Below, one piece after another: positions 7,538-14,575 of a stretch of DNA of 32,579 nt. The translations under genes and the position numbers were made by a program. This stretch comes from Thermodesulfobacteriota bacterium. GTDB taxonomy: Bacteria; Desulfobacterota; BSN033; WVXP01; G020346125. The DNA lies in assembly GCA_030145085.1 (NCBI GenBank), contig JAQYWG010000011.1:1-32579 (forward strand), given 5' to 3'. The first letter of the stretch is position 1; each line of letters opens with the position of its first letter. Below the pieces are notes generated by a model that did no database searches, was not told where the DNA came from, and saw only the letters and a list, made by a program, of their open reading frames with translations.

Positions 7538-8236
7538 CTATTTCGACCTTCCCCCGGAAGGCGGGGGAATTCCGGGTTTTTGGGCCAACCCTAATTGCCG
7601 CTTCAAATCTTGGATAATGAGATCTTTCTCCTGATTCTGGGCCTCGGCCTTCGCCAGATCTTTCTCGAAATGAATCAGCTCTTTTTTTAGATCCTGAATC
7701 ACCTGGTCCCTGTTCTCTATACGCATTTGTATCAACTTCTTTTCCTGCCGGTCCTTCTCCACAGTTTGGGTCAACTCAGCTATCTTCTGACCTTTAGCCT
7801 CACCCTTCTCCCTCAAATCTTGAATTGCCTTGTGGAGTTCTTCCACCTGTTTTTTTACGTTAGACAAAACCTGGGATTTTATCTCTTCGCGGGTAGTAAG
7901 TTCTTTCACTTTTCCCTCTTTCAGCTCAACCTTTTTTTTGAGGGCGGTCAATTTCCCCTGATATAACTGGGTCTCCTTTTTGAGCTTCTTGAGGCTGGCT
8001 TCTTTTTTCTTGATCTGTGCCATCATAGCACTAATCTTCCGCTGGAGCGCTTTCTTCTCCTCCCCGATCTTCTCAGCCGTTATCTTCCCCGCCTTTTTGA
8101 GCGACTCAATGTCCGCCTTCAACTGGATGGTCTCCTCCTTCAGGCTCTTGATCGGGCGCTTATAAAGAGAATAGATCCAAAAAAAACTCACCACAAGTAA
8201 AATCAAAAGAAATATAATCCAGTGTGCGCTTTTCAT
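7538..8236 (-). CDS. membrane-anchored coiled-coil protein
   Basis: The 232-residue protein starts with a short Lys-containing N-terminus and one hydrophobic helix (about residues 5-25, IIFLLILLVVSFFWIYSLY). Nearly continuous heptad-type coiled coil rich in Lys, Glu, Gln and Leu follows (about 30-215), then a short Gly/Pro-rich tail. The topology suggests an inner-membrane anchor with a long rod. No enzymatic motif is visible. Coiled coils match many unrelated proteins, so I assign no function. GGGAG lies six bases before the ATG. It is the last of four minus-strand genes that probably share the promoter at 9114-9143. Confidence 0.8.
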   Translation of the reverse strand: MKSAHWIIFLLILLVVSFFWIYSLYKRPIKSLKEETIQLKADIESLKKAGKITAEKIGEEKKALQRKISAMMAQIKKKEASLKKLKKETQLYQGKLTALKKKVELKEGKVKELTTREEIKSQVLSNVKKQVEELHKAIQDLREKGEAKGQKIAELTQTVEKDRQEKKLIQMRIENRDQVIQDLKKELIHFEKDLAKAEAQNQEKDLIIQDLKRQLGLAQKPGIPPPSGGRSK

Positions 8237-8269
8237 ATCAGCTCCCTCATTGCGTAAAGAGAATCAATA

Positions 8270-8458
8270 TCAGCCTTGCGGCTTACCCTCTTTTTCCCTA
8301 GTAAACAGTAAAAAAGCCATTGATGGCCGCCTTGATGACTCTCGAATGACGAAGTGAATACCATCAAATGACCATCCACTCCCCACCCATTCGTTAATGA
8401 TCCCCTCCAGCTGATCGTCGGTTACGATGCTGGTTTCCGCTACCTTATATTCAATCAT
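8270..8458 (-). CDS. DUF4177-like small protein
   Basis: The 62-residue product, beginning MIEYKVAETSIV and containing LEGIINEWVGSGWSFDGIHFV, has the pattern of the DUF4177 family: an N-terminal strand with YKV, a helix with LxxxLNxxGxxGW, and a strand. The family's function is unknown. It has no signal peptide or membrane segment. The ribosome binding site is weak. It sits 33 bases before the coiled-coil gene and 80 bases after the two-helix membrane protein. Confidence 0.7.
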   Translation of the reverse strand: MIEYKVAETSIVTDDQLEGIINEWVGSGWSFDGIHFVIRESSRRPSMAFLLFTREKEGKPQG

Positions 8459-8538
8459 ACTATTCTATCATGCCCTGGGGGCTTCCCTCTGTGAATCTAT
8501 CTAGCCCAGCCCACTGATATGCCCCAATCCCTGTGGAG

Positions 8539-8781
8539 TCATCCCTGGCTCACATGGTTATTGAAAACGCCTCGCCAGCGGTAGATTATCCTGATAATGA
8601 AACCCACGATTAAACTCCCGCTGATCAGTATCATCATGGATGAACCGAAAAAGGCAATAAAGAAATTGACGGGATATTGCATCGCGTAGGCTCCTCGGAG
8701 CATATTGATCCCCAAGATGAGAAAACCCGTACAGATTAAGAGGACAAGAATGTGGAAAATCCACCAAAAAATATGCCTCAT
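8539..8781 (-). CDS. small membrane protein, two predicted helices
   Basis: An 80-residue protein with two hydrophobic segments, about residues 4-26 and 40-66, and a short charged C-terminus. There is a GGAGAG ribosome binding site before the ATG. I do not recognise a family. It lies 22 bases after the 79-residue membrane protein gene, so they are almost surely co-transcribed. Confidence 0.65.
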   Translation of the reverse strand: MRHIFWWIFHILVLLICTGFLILGINMLRGAYAMQYPVNFFIAFFGSSMMILISGSLIVGFIIRIIYRWRGVFNNHVSQG

Positions 8782-8803
8782 ATCTCTCCAGCCGTTACCT
8801 GTC

Positions 8804-9043
8804 CTATTTCAGACGTTCAGTCGGGAAATACCGTTCGATAATGAGATTTTTGAACTCCGAGACCTCTGCGCTGAGGGTAGTCACCCAAAAGTACGTCCCG
8901 AAAAGGACCAATGCGAGGAGAAACAATCTGAAAAGCAGGGATTTGAATCGAGCCAGGAGCAACACGCAGATAGTGATGGCGGCGATAGCAAAGGCAATCT
9001 TATTTTGATCGTAATACTCTAAAATCGTCGTCAACCATTCCAT
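8804..9043 (-). CDS. small membrane protein of unknown function
   Basis: A 79-residue protein with two hydrophobic segments (about 16-32 and 36-54) joined by a short basic turn (ARFKSLLFR), then an acidic/amphipathic tail. AAGGAGA lies upstream, but its spacing to this ATG is about 13 bases, longer than usual, so translation may be weak or the start uncertain. It is the first gene of the 9043-7538 cluster and is preceded by the promoter at 9114-9143. No family recognised. Confidence 0.6.
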   Translation of the reverse strand: MEWLTTILEYYDQNKIAFAIAAITICVLLLARFKSLLFRLFLLALVLFGTYFWVTTLSAEVSEFKNLIIERYFPTERLK

Positions 9044-9113
9044 CTTTGAAATCCATCTCCTTTCGGTTTCTCGTTTCCTGCTTCATCGCAGGGATTCTCC
9101 CAATTAAACAAAT

Positions 9114-9143
9114 ATTATAATAGAAACCATTGAGGATTTGCAA
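9114..9143 (-). promoter_or_regulatory. promoter of the 9043-7538 small-protein cluster
   Basis: On the minus strand TTGCAA (9138-9143), an 18-base spacer and a perfect TATAAT (9114-9119), about 70 bases before the first start codon at 9043. Confidence 0.6.
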
Positions 9144-9413
9144 CAATGAAAATCCTGGCGCTTCCTGAAATTTATAGACGAACCCCGTTATCCATCAGGA
9201 AAATCCCCTTGAAAACTAACACTCCGGAACGGGTCGTTCCATCGTCATCTGGAGCGAACAGTGAGTTCTTGGTAGTCATTCTTGGCATTCGGAAAAGAAG
9301 GGGAATTTCCGCTGTTTGAGCCAGAAGGACGACTTTGGATACGAAGTGGCGCCTGAACGCTCAGTTGCCATGAGTGGGCCTTAGAAGTCCAGGAGGCTCC
9401 GGAAAAAAATAGA

Positions 9414-9441
9414 TTTACACTTCAGGAAAAGATGCTAAAAT
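9414..9441 (+). promoter_or_regulatory. promoter of the cis-prenyltransferase gene
   Basis: TTTACA (9414-9419), a 16-base spacer and TAAAAT (9436-9441), 14 bases before the ATG at 9456. The leader is very short, only a few bases beyond GAGGG. Confidence 0.55.
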
Positions 9442-9455
9442 AGGTACGAGGGAAA

Positions 9456-10238
9456 ATGCAGCCTATCAAAGATTTAATCTACCGCTTTTACGAAAATAAG
9501 CTCCTCTCGGAGGTGAAGGGGAAAAAACCCCCACGTCACGTCGGGCTCATTTTAGATGGGAATCGAAGATTTGCCATTGAAAGGGGATTAAAGACCATCA
9601 CCGAAGGCCACAGAAAGGGTGCTGACAAACTCGATGAGGTCCTATCTTGGTGCGAAGAGTTGAAAATTCGCAATATCACCGTTTGGGTATTTTCCACGGA
9701 AAATCTGTCCAGATCGCAGAAAGAGGTGAAGGAACTACTGCAGGTTATCGAGGGTAAGATTCAACAACTGTCACAAGATCCCCTTACCCATAAGAGGGCA
9801 ATGAAGATCAAGGCCATCGGTAAAATGGAGCTTCTCCCTGAAACAACCCGAAGGGTGATTAGGGAAGCCGAAGAAGCTACAGGGAATTATGATAACTTTT
9901 CCCTCAATATCGCGGTGGGCTATGGTGGGCGAGAGGAGATAGCTGACGCCCTCAAAGACCTAATAAGGGAAAAATTCAGCAAGGGTGAATCCTTGGAGGA
10001 TATCATACGCCAGGTAACCCCTGACGAAATAAGCAGGCATTTATATACCCTAGATCTCCCCGACCCCGATCTCATCATAAGGACAAGCGGTGAAATCAGG
10101 ATGAGCGGGTTCTTATTATGGCAGAGCGCCTATAGCGAATTTTACTTCTGCGATGTCAATTGGCCCGCCTTTCGAAAGATCGATTTCTTGAGGGCCATAA
10201 GAAGCTATCAACAGAGGGAGAGGAGGTTCGGCAGGTAG
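9456..10238 (+). CDS. cis-prenyltransferase (undecaprenyl-diphosphate-synthase-type isoprenyl transferase)
   Basis: The 260-residue enzyme belongs to the UppS/cis-IPPS family, which adds isopentenyl units in cis to an allylic diphosphate to make the lipid carrier for cell-wall and LPS assembly. Motifs in order: HVGLILDGNRR with catalytic D34, EGHRKGADKL, VFSTENLSR, AVGYGGREEI, DLIIRTSGEIRMSGFLLWQ, AYSEFYF and the C-terminal RERRFG. The first motif reads DGNRRFA rather than the bacterial DGNGRWA; NRR(F/Y)A is more like archaeal, eukaryotic and some actinobacterial enzymes. The N-terminal extension of about 25 residues is longer than in E. coli UppS. The product chain length cannot be read from sequence, so I give no gene symbol. 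A second, conventional uppS may exist elsewhere. Confidence 0.9.
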   Translation: MQPIKDLIYRFYENKLLSEVKGKKPPRHVGLILDGNRRFAIERGLKTITEGHRKGADKLDEVLSWCEELKIRNITVWVFSTENLSRSQKEVKELLQVIEGKIQQLSQDPLTHKRAMKIKAIGKMELLPETTRRVIREAEEATGNYDNFSLNIAVGYGGREEIADALKDLIREKFSKGESLEDIIRQVTPDEISRHLYTLDLPDPDLIIRTSGEIRMSGFLLWQSAYSEFYFCDVNWPAFRKIDFLRAIRSYQQRERRFGR

Positions 10239-10313
10239 GAATTCATTCAATGCTTTGGTTGAAAGGGGTTAAAAGGGGAAAATGGTATAGATTATTGCCG
10301 TCTCCTTTTTTTG

Positions 10314-10342
10314 TTTACTTCGAAGCCGTATTCAGGTATATT
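10314..10342 (+). promoter_or_regulatory. promoter of the octahaem cytochrome gene
   Basis: TTTACT (10314-10319), a 17-base spacer and TATATT (10337-10342), about 80 bases before the chosen start codon at 10424. Confidence 0.5.
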
Positions 10343-10423
10343 TAACTTCCTTCGGATATGGAAGCGCTCATGACCTCAATAGGCGTGTGATACCATGGGA
10401 AGATGACAAGAGAGGTAAGGGGA

Positions 10424-11254
10424 ATGAGAAGAACCGTTGTGATTCTCTGCTGCATGTTCGCATTTGGGATTGCTCTGACGTTCATCATCGGTCTGCCGGA
10501 GGCCCCGCAGAAGAGGGAAGATATGCGCAAGTTTGGGGCGAGCCCTGTCGTAAGCACGGAAAAGCAGAAGGTCGTCCAAGAGGTGGCAGAGCCGGAGACG
10601 GAACCCCCTGATACGGTCTACTATGCGGAGAAAAGTTGGTGGGGGAAGGTAACCTTTACCCACACCGAACACAGCGAGGATTTCGGCTTCGATTGCGATG
10701 CGTGTCATCACGTGGACATGGAAGGTGGGTACAACAAATGCTCGTCCTGTCATGATGACCTGAAGGATACGTTCCATAAGAACTGTTTTAAGGGATGCCA
10801 TCGAAAACTCAAGGCCGAGGCGAAGAAAACGGGACCAACCACCTGCAGGGGATGTCATGTCAAAGGGGAGTTGCCAGGGGCCCCACGGGAGAAGGAAATA
10901 GCCCGGAAGGTCGAGACGAGCCCAGTTGTGACGAAGGAGGAGCAGAAGGTTGCCAAGAAAGAGGTGGCAGAGCCGGAGACCGAACCCCCCGAGACGGTCT
11001 ACTATGCGGAGAAAAGCACGTGGGGAAAGGTAACCTTTACCCACATGAAACATACAGAGGATTACGGCTTCGATTGCGATGCGTGCCATCACGTGGACAT
11101 GGAAGGTGGGTACAATAAGTGCTCATCCTGTCATGATGACCTGAAGGATACGTTCCATAAGAACTGTTATAAGGGATGCCATCGAAAGCTCAAGGCCGAG
11201 GGGAAGAAAACGGGACCTACTACCTGCAAAAAATGTCATGTCAAAGGAGGATAG
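10424..11254 (+). CDS. octahaem c-type cytochrome, two tandem four-haem c3/c7-like modules
   Basis: The 276-residue protein begins with a basic residue pair and a hydrophobic segment (about 4-24) without a clear cleavage site, so it is probably a membrane-anchored periplasmic electron carrier. Module 1 has haem sites C91-x2-C94-H95, C106-x2-C109-H110, C121-x3-C125-H126 and C141-x2-C144-H145. Module 2 repeats all four exactly 127 residues later (218, 233, 248, 268). Histidines at 80, 83 and 96, and their copies, can be distal ligands. The third site is CX3CH, not CX2CH, in both modules. A Glu/Pro-rich linker precedes each module. I prefer ATG 10424, with AGAGGT seven bases upstream, over ATG 10403. 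Partner and reaction are not visible; sulfur or metal respiration is plausible only by analogy. Confidence 0.9.
   Translation: MRRTVVILCCMFAFGIALTFIIGLPEAPQKREDMRKFGASPVVSTEKQKVVQEVAEPETEPPDTVYYAEKSWWGKVTFTHTEHSEDFGFDCDACHHVDMEGGYNKCSSCHDDLKDTFHKNCFKGCHRKLKAEAKKTGPTTCRGCHVKGELPGAPREKEIARKVETSPVVTKEEQKVAKKEVAEPETEPPETVYYAEKSTWGKVTFTHMKHTEDYGFDCDACHHVDMEGGYNKCSSCHDDLKDTFHKNCYKGCHRKLKAEGKKTGPTTCKKCHVKGG
10580..11248 (+). repeat. in-frame tandem duplication inside the cytochrome gene
   Basis: Bases 10580-10867 are repeated at 10961-11248, an offset of 381 bp (127 codons), with only scattered substitutions. The nucleotide-level similarity means a recent duplication or ongoing gene conversion of one four-haem module. 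Confidence 0.9.
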
Positions 11255-11320
11255 ACTGGGCTTCTGGCTGCGATCTCCAAGCGGGATTGAAGGAGTAAAG
11301 AGAAGCAGCGTTGACTGCTG

Positions 11321-11665
11321 CTATGAGGTGTAGGGCTCTAGATCAACCTCATTGCCGAACCTCTCAAGGAGCTCTCTCTGAAGCTCCTTATAAGCCTTCT
11401 CATGCTCCAGCTCGACCACCAAATACCGATCGTCCAATACCTTGAGCCTCCCATACGCACCAATCACTTCGATCAAGTGGGAAGGATCCACGGTAATCCA
11501 CCCCTTCATCCTCTTCACCAATTCTTCACCGGTGAATGCCCTTTCGATCTGGAGGTCCACTCTCCTCTCCTTGGCGTCCCACCCGATGATGGCCGGTTTG
11601 ACCACGATCGGACTGACCGGATCGTGCATAGCAGCACACCTGAACCACACCCTACACCGTACCAT
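11321..11665 (-). CDS. uncharacterised 114-residue protein
   Basis: No family recognised. The protein is mixed alpha/beta and charged, with no signal peptide or membrane helix. The C-terminal half (VDPSHLIEVIGAYGRLKVLD, then ELEHEKAYKELQRELLERFG) looks like alternating strand and helix. The ATG at 11665 has GGAGTGAGG just upstream, supporting this start rather than the internal ATG 12 codons later. A good promoter lies at 11761-11789. It converges with the cytochrome gene, 66 bases away. Confidence 0.65.
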   Translation of the reverse strand: MVRCRVWFRCAAMHDPVSPIVVKPAIIGWDAKERRVDLQIERAFTGEELVKRMKGWITVDPSHLIEVIGAYGRLKVLDDRYLVVELEHEKAYKELQRELLERFGNEVDLEPYTS

Positions 11666-11760
11666 GCCTCACTCCCTCGATTTAGAATTGCGGGAGGAAT
11701 CCCCGGTTGAACCAGTGACTCCCCTTTGGGATGGAAGATGCCCTGATACTATACTATAAT

Positions 11761-11789
11761 TTTAAAATGAGAACGCTCGCCTTTGTCAA
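11761..11789 (-). promoter_or_regulatory. promoter of the 114-residue protein gene
   Basis: On the minus strand a perfect TTGACA (11784-11789), a 17-base spacer and TTTAAA (11761-11766); a TAAAAT two bases further on is an alternative -10. The leader to the ATG at 11665 is about 90 bases. Confidence 0.5.
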
Positions 11790-11853
11790 GGAGGGTTTTG
11801 CTCCCTTTTTCCTTTTGCTCCAATGCGGGTGACCCATCCGAGCCCAGCGAGGG

Positions 11854-11882
11854 TTGCCAACCCGGGTGTAAGTGTATACATT
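11854..11882 (+). promoter_or_regulatory. promoter of the nitroreductase-family gene
   Basis: TTGCCA (11854-11859), a 17-base spacer and TACATT (11877-11882). Transcription would start near 11889, after the upstream in-frame ATG at 11872, which supports the start at 11914. Confidence 0.5.
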
Positions 11883-11913
11883 ACTGTCGGGATCAAGAAG
11901 CGGAGGTGGAAAT

Positions 11914-12567
11914 ATGGAGTTATTCGAGACTATCGAGGGAAGGAAGAGTATACGGGCCTTCAAACCGGATCCAGTTCCCAGGGAAATGATAGAAAAAATT
12001 TTACTACTGGCCACAAAAGCCCCTTCCGCCATTAACCTTCAACCGTGGGAATTTGCGGTAGTTGGTGGGAAGGAAAAGCAGAGGCTTTGCCGTCGTCTTC
12101 TGAAGGCCTACGGCGAAAAAAGGGTCTCCTGTAGTCCGAGAACTACGAGGCCTCTCCCTCCGGAGATAGTCCGGAGGCGGAAAGAACTCTTCCAGGAGAT
12201 GAAGCCCTATGTTGACCAACTGGGGGTTTCCTTTGAGGATTACATAAACGAGGGAAGCTTCAACTTCTACGGAGCCCCGACGGCGATCATTATCAGTATG
12301 GATCGAGCCTTCCCTAAAACTCGTTTGGTATGTATCGGCGCTACCCTGGGACACTTGGTTCTCACAGCCCACGCCCTTGGCCTTGGAACCTGTCCCATCG
12401 GCATCATCACAGCCTTCGAGGATGAGATCAAGGATCAGCTCAATATTCCGGAGGCGAAGGAGGTAATCCTTGGAGTAGCCCTTGGGTATCCGGATTGGGA
12501 AAGCCCGGTCAATCGGTTTAAATCATCCAGGGAGAATTTCCCCAATATCACGCGATGGTTCCCCTGA
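11914..12567 (+). CDS. nitroreductase-family FMN oxidoreductase
   Basis: The 217-residue protein has the family layout: an N-terminal RKSIRAFKPDPVP with basic FMN-phosphate contacts, APSAINLQPWEFAVV after the first helices, a mid-region YGAPTAIII, then ALGLGTCPIG and a C-terminal LGVALGYPD. Such enzymes use NAD(P)H to reduce nitro groups, quinones or other electron-poor substrates as cytoplasmic dimers; the real substrate cannot be read here. The start at 11914 has GGAGGTG five bases upstream. It ends 10 bases before the convergent 134-residue gene with no clear terminator. Confidence 0.9.
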   Translation: MELFETIEGRKSIRAFKPDPVPREMIEKILLLATKAPSAINLQPWEFAVVGGKEKQRLCRRLLKAYGEKRVSCSPRTTRPLPPEIVRRRKELFQEMKPYVDQLGVSFEDYINEGSFNFYGAPTAIIISMDRAFPKTRLVCIGATLGHLVLTAHALGLGTCPIGIITAFEDEIKDQLNIPEAKEVILGVALGYPDWESPVNRFKSSRENFPNITRWFP

Positions 12568-12577
12568 AACGACTGCC

Positions 12578-12982
12578 CTATTCCCTCCCAAAAGGCATCC
12601 TGATGGGGACCTCCTTCAGCAAGGAGAGATCCATCTCAATATCGTAGAGCTGGTGAATCTTGTTCAGCTTTAAGATGACCGAATTGAACTCCTCATAAAA
12701 AGCATCGATTATTTTTCGTGTGTTTTGGCTTTTCGCGGACAGGGCCTCCAGCCTATCCACCAGGTCCTTCAGCATGATCACATTTCTCTTACAGATCTCC
12801 CTTTTCCCCATCAGGAGCGGAGCCATAAAAGTAAGGATAAAAAGGGTTTGGAAGGCATAGTTGGGTTCTTTGCTCAGCAGAGAAAAGGTGTGGGAGAGAT
12901 TGGTGTATTCCTTTTTCAAGGTCGGCTTGATCTTTTCCTCGATATACTCCTCGATAACCTTTTCCTCTCTCTTCTTTCTCAT
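12578..12982 (-). CDS. uncharacterised helical protein
   Basis: A 134-residue protein with no recognised family. It is predicted all-helical: a very basic/acidic N-terminus (MRKKREEKVIEEYIEEKIKP), one moderately hydrophobic stretch (about residues 43-60, AFQTLFILTFMAPLL), and an amphipathic C-terminal half. I chose ATG 12982, preceded by AAGGGGA, over ATG 12997, which lacks a ribosome binding site. It follows the macrodomain gene by 54 bases on the same strand and may be co-transcribed from the promoter at 13637-13666. Confidence 0.65.
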   Translation of the reverse strand: MRKKREEKVIEEYIEEKIKPTLKKEYTNLSHTFSLLSKEPNYAFQTLFILTFMAPLLMGKREICKRNVIMLKDLVDRLEALSAKSQNTRKIIDAFYEEFNSVILKLNKIHQLYDIEMDLSLLKEVPIRMPFGRE

Positions 12983-13036
12983 GCCAATCCCCTTCATGAG
13001 CGGGTTTTTTAGACTGGCCTTCCCTCAAGATCCCCG

Positions 13037-13567
13037 TTACTCCCCCGTCTGTCTTTTCAACTCATCCGCGAACGTCGAAAAACTCCCTTCCCCGTACAGA
13101 CAGAAGACCACTCGGCGCAACCCAGTCTCCCCCTTGAGGTATTCGAGGCCTGTTGAAAGCATAATCTGCGCACATCGCTCCACCGGATATCCGAATATCC
13201 CCGTGCTGATGGCCGGGAAACTGATGCTCTCAAGGTGATTCTCGTCGGCAATCTTAAGGCTGTTCAGGGTGGCCTCTCTCAATTTTCTGTCCTCATCTCC
13301 CTCCCCCATGCGAGGGCCGACGGCATGAATGACGTGTTTTGCCTTAAGATTCCCCCCCGTGGTGATTACCGCGCCGCCCACATGGGTTCCCCCGATCCGC
13401 TTGCACTCCTCCTGAATAGCAGGTCCCCCCTTATTCCTTATCGCCCCTGCTACACCACCACCCAATATCAGCTGAGCATTTGCTGCGTTGACAATGGCGT
13501 CGGTCTCCATCTCGGTAATATCGCCCTGGACTAGTTCGAGCATAGATTGACTGATTCCTCTTTCCAT
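13037..13567 (-). CDS. macrodomain protein (O-acetyl-ADP-ribose deacetylase / ADP-ribosylhydrolase type)
   Basis: The 176-residue product is a stand-alone macrodomain of the YmdB/MacroD-like kind. ADP-ribose binding elements in order: D16 in VQGDIT, VNAAN (26-30), GGGVAGAI (36-43), HAVGP (81-85) and the phosphate loop STGIFGYP (121-128). Family members release acetyl groups from O-acetyl-ADP-ribose or remove ADP-ribose from acidic side chains. AAGGGAG precedes the ATG and a strong promoter lies at 13637-13666. An ADP-ribosylglycohydrolase gene lies 1.4 kb away (14989-15957), so both may act in ADP-ribose turnover. Confidence 0.93.
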   Translation of the reverse strand: MERGISQSMLELVQGDITEMETDAIVNAANAQLILGGGVAGAIRNKGGPAIQEECKRIGGTHVGGAVITTGGNLKAKHVIHAVGPRMGEGDEDRKLREATLNSLKIADENHLESISFPAISTGIFGYPVERCAQIMLSTGLEYLKGETGLRRVVFCLYGEGSFSTFADELKRQTGE

Positions 13568-13636
13568 GGAATTCTCCCTTATCGATATTTCGGGCTGACG
13601 ACTTCCCGAATGTCCAAAGAGATAGCACTATTCCCC

Positions 13637-13666
13637 TTAATACAGGAACCCGCGGGATCTTGTCAA
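13637..13666 (-). promoter_or_regulatory. promoter of the macrodomain gene
   Basis: On the minus strand a perfect TTGACA (13661-13666), an 18-base spacer and TATTAA (13637-13642), with a leader of about 65 bases. Confidence 0.6.
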
Positions 13667-13698
13667 TAAGAGAATTTCGTGAGGGTTTTGTCTTGTTG

Positions 13699-13713
13699 GA
13701 GAACTCCGTTCTC
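13699..13713. promoter_or_regulatory. small perfect inverted repeat between divergent genes
   Basis: GAGAAC-TCC-GTTCTC is a 6+3+6 palindrome between the macrodomain promoter and the candidate HAD promoter. It could be an operator or a minor hairpin; only the symmetry supports it. Confidence 0.25.
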
Positions 13714-13729
13714 TTTGGTGGTAAACCTT

Positions 13730-13759
13730 TTGCCTGGATACCAACTTGCCTTTTATAAA
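13730..13759 (+). promoter_or_regulatory. possible promoter of the HAD hydrolase gene
   Basis: TTGCCT (13730-13735), then TATAAA (13754-13759) after 18 bases (or TTATAA after 17), about 75 bases before the ATG at 13833. Confidence 0.4.
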
Positions 13760-13832
13760 CTTCTCTGATACATAAATCCTGGAGCCAAATCGAGGTATGG
13801 GACAAAAGGGTACGGGGAAAAGGGCTGGAGAA

Positions 13833-14492
13833 ATGAATCAGGGGATCATCTGGGATCTGGATGGGGTTATTGTCGACTCGGCCCCTTATCATTTCAAAGC
13901 CTGGCGGGAATTTACCGCTGCCAAGGGAAAAGTATTCACCCATGAGGATTTCAGAAAGACCTTTGGGATGAGAAACGAAGATATCTTGGTTCACATCTTC
14001 GGGGAGAAATTGAAACGTGGACTTCTAAGAACAAGGTCGGATGAAAAGGAGGAACGGTTTCGCCAATTAATTCAGGGCAAGGTGAAGCCTTTTCCAGGAG
14101 TATTCAAGTTAATTCGAAACCTGCATGCCCTGGGTTACAAACAGGCCGTTGCCTCTTCAACCTCCTTGAAAAACATCCATCTTATCCTGAACGCCCTTAC
14201 AATCCTTGCTTTTTTTCATGCCATCATTTCCGGGGAAGAGGTTGCAAGGGGAAAGCCGGATCCGGAGGTTTTTTTGAGGGCGGCAAAGGGCATGTCCCTC
14301 GCCCCCGCCAGATGTCTGGTAATTGAGGACGCACCCGCGGGGATCGCAGCGGCCAAGAAGGCAGGAATGAAGGCAATCGGTATAACAAACACCGTGCCGG
14401 AGGGAAAACTAGCATCGGCAGACCGGGTGGTCCGAAGCCTTGAGGAGGTGGATCTGAAGACAATCGCCCAACTTCTCCTCCAGTCACGATGA
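13833..14492 (+). CDS. HAD-superfamily hydrolase, beta-phosphoglucomutase/phosphatase-like
   Basis: The 219-residue protein shows all four HAD motifs: nucleophile D8 and acid D10 in WDLDGVIVDS, motif II ASSTS (108-111 region), motif III K141 in GKPDPEVF, and motif IV E165/D166 in VIEDAPAGI. The helical cap between motifs I and II is of the beta-phosphoglucomutase/Gph type. It should be a cytoplasmic sugar-phosphate phosphatase or mutase; the substrate is unknown. I chose ATG 13833, with GGAG just upstream, over ATG 13797, which would add 12 basic residues ahead of the fold. Confidence 0.88.
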   Translation: MNQGIIWDLDGVIVDSAPYHFKAWREFTAAKGKVFTHEDFRKTFGMRNEDILVHIFGEKLKRGLLRTRSDEKEERFRQLIQGKVKPFPGVFKLIRNLHALGYKQAVASSTSLKNIHLILNALTILAFFHAIISGEEVARGKPDPEVFLRAAKGMSLAPARCLVIEDAPAGIAAAKKAGMKAIGITNTVPEGKLASADRVVRSLEEVDLKTIAQLLLQSR

Positions 14493-14533
14493 GTTAGATA
14501 CCGTGGAAAATCTTATACGAACAGCTTAATGGA

Positions 14534-14565
14534 CATTATTCGACCCCCGTGGGGCGAACATAATG
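14534..14565. terminator. hairpin between convergent genes, possible bidirectional terminator
   Basis: CATTAT (14534-14539) pairs with ATAATG (14560-14565), TCG with CGA, and CCCC with GGGG around a short loop: about 13 pairs with small bulges. It lies between the ends of the HAD gene and the nfeD-like gene. No long T run follows on either strand, so termination is only suggested. Confidence 0.4.
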
Positions 14566-14575
14566 CATCTTTGCC

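Larger units (their letters stand above)
9044..9455. other. intergenic region between divergent transcription units
   Basis: This holds the promoter of the minus-strand membrane-protein cluster (9114-9143) and the promoter of the prenyltransferase gene (9414-9441). The middle (about 9150-9400) has no convincing gene on either strand. It contains CTGGAGCGAACA (9249-9260), also found inside the palindrome at 20639-20755, so part may be a decayed dispersed repeat. Confidence 0.5.

Noticed and set aside
11310-11328. hairpin AGCAGC/GCTGCT downstream of the cytochrome gene as a terminator
   Set aside because: The stem is only six pairs and no T run follows on either strand.
13431-13994. 187-codon minus-strand frame across the macrodomain and HAD starts
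   Set aside because: It overlaps two well-supported genes and both their promoters; it has no ribosome binding site or domain.
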